A DNA stretch of 64,000 nucleotides from Paraburkholderia guartelaensis (GTDB lineage Bacteria; Pseudomonadota; Gammaproteobacteria; Burkholderiales; Burkholderiaceae): assembly GCF_004353905.1 (NCBI RefSeq), contig NZ_SMOD01000036.1:1-64000 (forward strand). Reading direction: 5' to 3'. The translations under genes were made by a program, and so were the position numbers. The notes beneath the pieces were generated by a model. The model was given only the letters and a program-made list of their open reading frames with translations, ran no database searches and was not told the origin of the DNA. Positions 60,700 through 64,000 of this stretch are shown one piece after another; position 1 is the stretch's first letter; every line of letters starts with the position of its first letter.

Positions 60700-60880
60700 C
60701 GTTTCCGGAGTTTTATTTCGGATTCCCTATTTTCATGACGATGCCGCAGATGCGCACGGGCGTACTGGTTCCGGCGGCGCGTCGAATCGGCTAAGATCGG
60801 TCTACGGCCCCTGCGTGTGCTAACGGGGCCATCGTTCACTCCAACACCTTTTGCGGGCCGCCGCGCCTCGCGCACCCATC

Positions 60881-61996
60881 ATGCAAACCCGAAACCACCC
60901 GTTGATCGCGCCCGCCCTCGGTACCGCGCGGGAACTTGCCAGTTTCCACTACGGCAAAGCCGGCGGTCCGAAGGTCTACATCCAGTCCTCGCTGCACGCC
61001 GACGAACTGCCGGGCATGCTCGTCTCGTGGGTGCTGCGCCGCAAGCTCGAGGAGCTGGAAGCTGCGGGCCGCCTTCGCGGCGAGATCGTGATCGTGCCGG
61101 TGCCCAACCCCGTGGGCCTGAATCAGCACTGGCTCGGGCATATGATCGGCCGCTTCGAGTCGAACACGGCGCAGAACTTCAACCGCAATTTCCACGAGCT
61201 CACCGCGCTCGTGCTGCCCAACATCGAAGCGCGCCTCGGGTCCGACGAAGCCGCCAACCGCACGACCATCCGCGCGGCCATGGGCGAAGCGCTGGCCGCG
61301 CAGAAGCCGAGGACCGAACTCGATTCGATGCGCCTCGCTCTCCAGCGCCTTTCGTACGACGCCGACATCGTGCTGGACCTGCATTGCGACTGGGAAGCCG
61401 CCATGCACATCTACACGAACCCCGAGCTGTGGCCCGAAGTCGAGCCGCTCGCGCGCTATCTCGACGCCAAGGCGTCGCTGCTCGCGCTCAACTCGATCGG
61501 CAATCCGTTCGACGAAATTCACAGCTTCTGCTGGTCAGAGCTGCGCGAGCACTTCGGCACGCGCTTCCCCATTCCGTACGGCTCGATTTCGGTAACGGTC
61601 GAGCTGCGCGGCCAGCGCGACGTCTCGCACGAACTCGCCGAGCACGACGCGCAAGCCATCGTCGACTATCTGATCGGGCGCGGCGTGATCGAAGGCACGG
61701 CCGCGCCGCTGCCGCCACTCGCCCACGCGGCCACGCCGCTCGCGGGCACGGAGCCGATCGTGGCGCCTGCCAGCGGCGTGCTCGTGTTTCGCGTGGATTG
61801 CGGCACGTGGGTGGAACGCGGCGCCGCAATTGCCGATGTCATCGACCCGCTCGCCGACACCGTGACGACCCTGCACGCGGGCGTGAGCGGCGTGATGTAC
61901 GCACGCCATAGCGCGCGCTTTGCCACGGCCGGCATGGAAGTCGCGCGCATTGCCGGCGAAAAACCCATTCGCAGCGGATCGCTTCTCTCGCTGTAA
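60881..61996 (+). CDS. succinylglutamate desuccinylase/aspartoacylase-family hydrolase
   Basis: A 371-residue zinc hydrolase of the AstE/AspA family. Zinc ligands: S-L-H-A-D-E-L-P-G (His and Glu, about 38-45) and L-D-L-H-C-D-W (His, about 169). The general base is likely in V-T-V-E-L-R-G. A C-terminal beta domain (about 290-365) is rich in V-x-A-P-A-S-G-V-L. The neighbouring binding protein suggests an N-acyl amino acid as substrate; unproven. Confidence 0.85.
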   Translation: MQTRNHPLIAPALGTARELASFHYGKAGGPKVYIQSSLHADELPGMLVSWVLRRKLEELEAAGRLRGEIVIVPVPNPVGLNQHWLGHMIGRFESNTAQNFNRNFHELTALVLPNIEARLGSDEAANRTTIRAAMGEALAAQKPRTELDSMRLALQRLSYDADIVLDLHCDWEAAMHIYTNPELWPEVEPLARYLDAKASLLALNSIGNPFDEIHSFCWSELREHFGTRFPIPYGSISVTVELRGQRDVSHELAEHDAQAIVDYLIGRGVIEGTAAPLPPLAHAATPLAGTEPIVAPASGVLVFRVDCGTWVERGAAIADVIDPLADTVTTLHAGVSGVMYARHSARFATAGMEVARIAGEKPIRSGSLLSL

Positions 61997-62015
61997 CCTG
62001 CAACGCTTTACCGTA

Positions 62016-62048
62016 AAAAGGCTCGCATCACGGATGCGAGCCTTTTTT
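62016..62048 (+). terminator. intrinsic terminator
   Basis: GGCTCGCATC pairs with GATGCGAGCC around ACG, with A run before and T6 after; it may work both ways. Confidence 0.85.
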
Positions 62049-62497
62049 CATGGGCGATTCCCGTTATTTCATTTATTTCGGGTAACTAATTTTCTACTTT
62101 CATGAATCGATGGCAATCAGCCATGTAAAGCGCGCATTGATCGGCCGTTAATGCGCCCTTGAGATCAATCAAACCCAGCTTGAAGCGAGATTCAAAAGAT
62201 CCATTAACCCGGCAAATAGAAGAAAGCTTAGAAAAAAATTTTATAAGGCCGATTGCCGCAGCCCAGCCTTTCAAATTGACAGGTAAATCGCCCGCAAAGC
62301 CAATAACGACGGGCTTCGGGCGCCGTTCACCCCGGGTGCAACCCATGTGTAGCGTCCGCACAACAGAATGACGACATTTTCCCTACAAAGCCTTACTGTC
62401 ACATTCCTTTCGTTATCGACCCTTAAATTGCAGCCCGTCGTATTGACCGGCCCATAAGAGGCCGGAGTAGTCATCTTTCCTTTACCCGGAGAAACAG
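62049..62497. other. porin upstream region
   Basis: About 450 bases of lower GC. It holds a TTGACA hexamer (62276-62281), a CCGGCC/GGCCGG hairpin (62447-62465) just before the porin ribosome-binding site and a leftward open frame (62086-62361) that I do not accept as a gene. It probably contains the porin promoter and leader. Confidence 0.5.
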
Positions 62498-63676
62498 TTG
62501 AATAAGAAAATTCTGACCACCGCTATTCTGGCCTCGATCGCAGGCGTTGCCCACGCACAAAGCAGCGTGACGCTGTACGGCGTGATCGACGCGGGTGTGA
62601 ATTACATCAGCAACGTGAAGAACTCGAACGGGACGACCGGCAGCTCGCATCAGGTCTCGTACGGTGACGGCGTGGCGCAAGGCAGCCGTTGGGGCCTGCG
62701 CGGCACGGAAGACCTGGGCGGCGGCCTGAAGGCGATCTTCGTGCTCGAAAACGGCTTCAACAGCGGTAACGGCACGGCAGGTCAAGGCGGCGCGATGTTC
62801 GGCCGTCAGGCATTCGTCGGTCTGACGCAATCGAACATCGGTTCGCTGACGTTCGGCCGTCAATACTCGCTCAACACGGACATTCTCGGCTCGCAGTACT
62901 CGACCGGTGGCAACACGGTTTCGGGTAACTGGGCATACCACTTCAACGACATCGACCAGCTGACGTCGAGCCGCATCAACAACGCGGTCAAGTTCCAGAG
63001 CGTGAACTTCGCGGGCTTCACGTTCGGCGCGTTGTACGGCTTCTCGAACTCGACCTCGTTCGCCGGCGCACCGGCAACGGGCACGACGGCCAACCCGATC
63101 GCCGGTTCGTCGCGCGCGTACAGCTTCGGCGCGAACTACGGCTACGGCCCGTTCAGCATCGGCGCTGCCTACTTCAACCAGACGTACCCGGGCCAGACCA
63201 CGCCGTCGACCTCGACCACGATTTCCAACGTGACGCAAGGCACGCTGCGCGACCTGCGCTCGTTCGGCGTTGGTGGCCGTTACATCGTCGGCCCGGCAAC
63301 GCTGTGGGCCCTGTGGACCAACACGCTGCTCTCGCCGATCGCTGGCTCGTCGACGCTCTACAACGCGTACGAAGCAGGCGGCAAGTACGCCTTCACGCCG
63401 GCTCTGTCGGCTGGCCTCGGCTACACGTACTCGCGCACCTCGGGCAGCCAGACGGCTCACTGGAACCAGGTCAACGCTTCGCTTGACTACGCGCTCAGCA
63501 AGCGCACCGACGTCTACGGCCTCGTGTCGTACCAGGACGCATCGGGCACGCTGACGGGCAGCTCGACGAAGGTTCAGGCGCAGATCGGTGACTCCGGCTC
63601 GAACATTTTCCAGCCGTCGGGCACGGGTTCGCAGGATCAAGTCGCGGTTCGCGTCGGTATCCGCCACAAGTTCTAA
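62498..63676 (+). CDS. Burkholderia-type outer membrane porin
   Basis: A 392-residue trimeric porin of the Gram-negative 16-strand family. Signal peptide about 1-20 (A-H-A cleavage), then the typical Q-S-S-V-T-L-Y-G-V-I-D-A-G-V, R-W-G-L-R-G-T-E-D-L-G-G-G-L-K-A, F-G-R-Q-A-F-V-G-L and the C-terminal beta signature G-I-R-H-K-F ending in Phe. The start is a TTG with GGAGA 5-6 bases upstream. Codon use is very biased, as in highly expressed genes. Confidence 0.93.
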   Translation: MNKKILTTAILASIAGVAHAQSSVTLYGVIDAGVNYISNVKNSNGTTGSSHQVSYGDGVAQGSRWGLRGTEDLGGGLKAIFVLENGFNSGNGTAGQGGAMFGRQAFVGLTQSNIGSLTFGRQYSLNTDILGSQYSTGGNTVSGNWAYHFNDIDQLTSSRINNAVKFQSVNFAGFTFGALYGFSNSTSFAGAPATGTTANPIAGSSRAYSFGANYGYGPFSIGAAYFNQTYPGQTTPSTSTTISNVTQGTLRDLRSFGVGGRYIVGPATLWALWTNTLLSPIAGSSTLYNAYEAGGKYAFTPALSAGLGYTYSRTSGSQTAHWNQVNASLDYALSKRTDVYGLVSYQDASGTLTGSSTKVQAQIGDSGSNIFQPSGTGSQDQVAVRVGIRHKF

Positions 63677-63783
63677 GCAGCCGCATTACGCAGCAACGTT
63701 ACGCAACAGCGGCAGCCGGCGACTCATAGCGCCGGCTCTGCTCGGCGCGCGGCAGCTCACGCTGCACGCCGCGCCTTACCGGA

Positions 63784-63815
63784 CGGGGCATCCCTTGGGA
63801 TGCCCCGCTTTTTTT
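63784..63815 (+). terminator. intrinsic terminator of the porin gene
   Basis: CGGGGCATCCC pairs with GGGATGCCCCG around a short loop, followed by C and T8. Confidence 0.9.
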
Positions 63816-63848
63816 TGGTTCATCGCGGTCGATGCGCGACGCCCGTTG

Positions 63849-64000
63849 TCACGCCTTCTTGACGAATTCCGATTTAAGGCTCATGGCGCCGAAGCCGTCT
63901 ATCTTGCAATCGATATCGTGGTCGCTGTCCACCAGCCGGATGTTCTTCACTTTGGTGCCCATCTTGATCACGCCGCCCGAACCCTTGAGTTTCAGGTCCT
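63849..64000 (-). CDS. phnA: C-terminal end of PhnA/YjdM zinc-ribbon protein, truncated by window edge
   Basis: The last 49 codons of a leftward gene run to a TGA. The sequence (D-L-K-L-K-G-S-G-G, K-M-G-T-K-V-K-N-I-R-L-V, D-C-K-I-D-G-F-G-A-M-x-L-K-S-E-F-V-K-K) matches the E. coli YjdM/PhnA C-terminus. The N-terminal zinc ribbon is outside the window. The family is named for alkylphosphonate utilisation but its role is not established. It converges with the porin gene. Confidence 0.9.
   Translation of the reverse strand, partial: DLKLKGSGGVIKMGTKVKNIRLVDSDHDIDCKIDGFGAMSLKSEFVKKA

Noticed and set aside
62086..62361. 91-codon leftward frame upstream of the porin
   Set aside because: No ribosome-binding site, no recognised family, and it lies in the probable porin promoter region. 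Could be revisited if conserved.
1..64000. CRISPR arrays, tRNA/rRNA genes, insertion sequences, prophage or integrase genes
   Set aside because: I looked for repeat-spacer patterns, tRNA-like cloverleaf ends and transposase motifs and saw none that I could support.

Overview
The window is about 65% GC chromosomal DNA with dense, short-spaced operons. It reads as a Burkholderiaceae betaproteobacterium, probably Paraburkholderia, Caballeronia or Burkholderia. Supporting points are an llpE-ceoAB-opcM-type RND efflux operon with its divergent LysR gene, a DUF4148 protein, a Burkholderia-type trimeric porin, a nar operon carrying a parvulin gene, and flhDC of beta-proteobacterial type. There is no rRNA or tRNA, and I saw no insertion sequence, integrase, phage gene or CRISPR array. 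The family and genus are inferred from gene content only.

Layout. 1-2.4 kb: end of a membrane transporter, a small DoxX operon and an XRE/MmyB regulator. 2.9-11.8 kb: narGHJI-ppiC-narK for nitrate respiration. 11.9-14.1 kb: a universal stress protein and the flagellar master regulator flhDC behind a long leader that can fold into a branched RNA. 14.3-19.5 kb: an Nramp transporter and a metQNI-type ABC importer ending in a DszC/SfnB-like flavoprotein. 19.8-28.0 kb: multidrug efflux operon llpE-ceoA-ceoB-opcM with divergent ceoR. 28.2-32.6 kb: small genes, a CDF transporter, selD, a hydrolase and an M14-like peptidase. 32.9-35.7 kb: phnCDE. 35.9-41.3 kb: a DMT exporter, gabR and gabTD. 41.4-43.2 kb: two secreted proteins of unknown function. 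43.3-51.1 kb: pcaF, cyoABCD, a PcaR-like IclR regulator and a LysR regulator. 51.2-59.4 kb: C-P lyase locus (phnN, a DUF1045 gene and phnF leftward; phnGHIJKLM rightward). 59.9-64.0 kb: an amino-acid-binding protein, an AstE/AspA-like hydrolase, a porin and the end of phnA/yjdM.

The strongest theme is phosphonate use. Import (phnCDE) and cleavage (phnGHIJKLM) lie 18 kb apart, but both promoter regions contain the palindrome CGTCTAGACG; at the phnF-phnG divergence it is the core of a perfect 20-bp palindrome. I infer that PhnF controls both units. No phnP gene is visible, but a DUF1045 protein with the two H-x-T motifs of 2H phosphoesterases is translationally coupled to phnN, the next step of the pathway, so it may supply the missing cyclic phosphodiesterase.

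Other signals worth a look are a three-way-junction RNA candidate upstream of flhDC, an LlpE with aspartate at its nucleophile position, PcaR-type boxes upstream of pcaF, repeated GabR half-sites, NarL-type heptamers before narG, an FNR-like box between cyoA and the IclR gene, and a secreted Gly/His-rich protein with a duplicated segment. All calls come from reading the sequence by eye; no database search was run.
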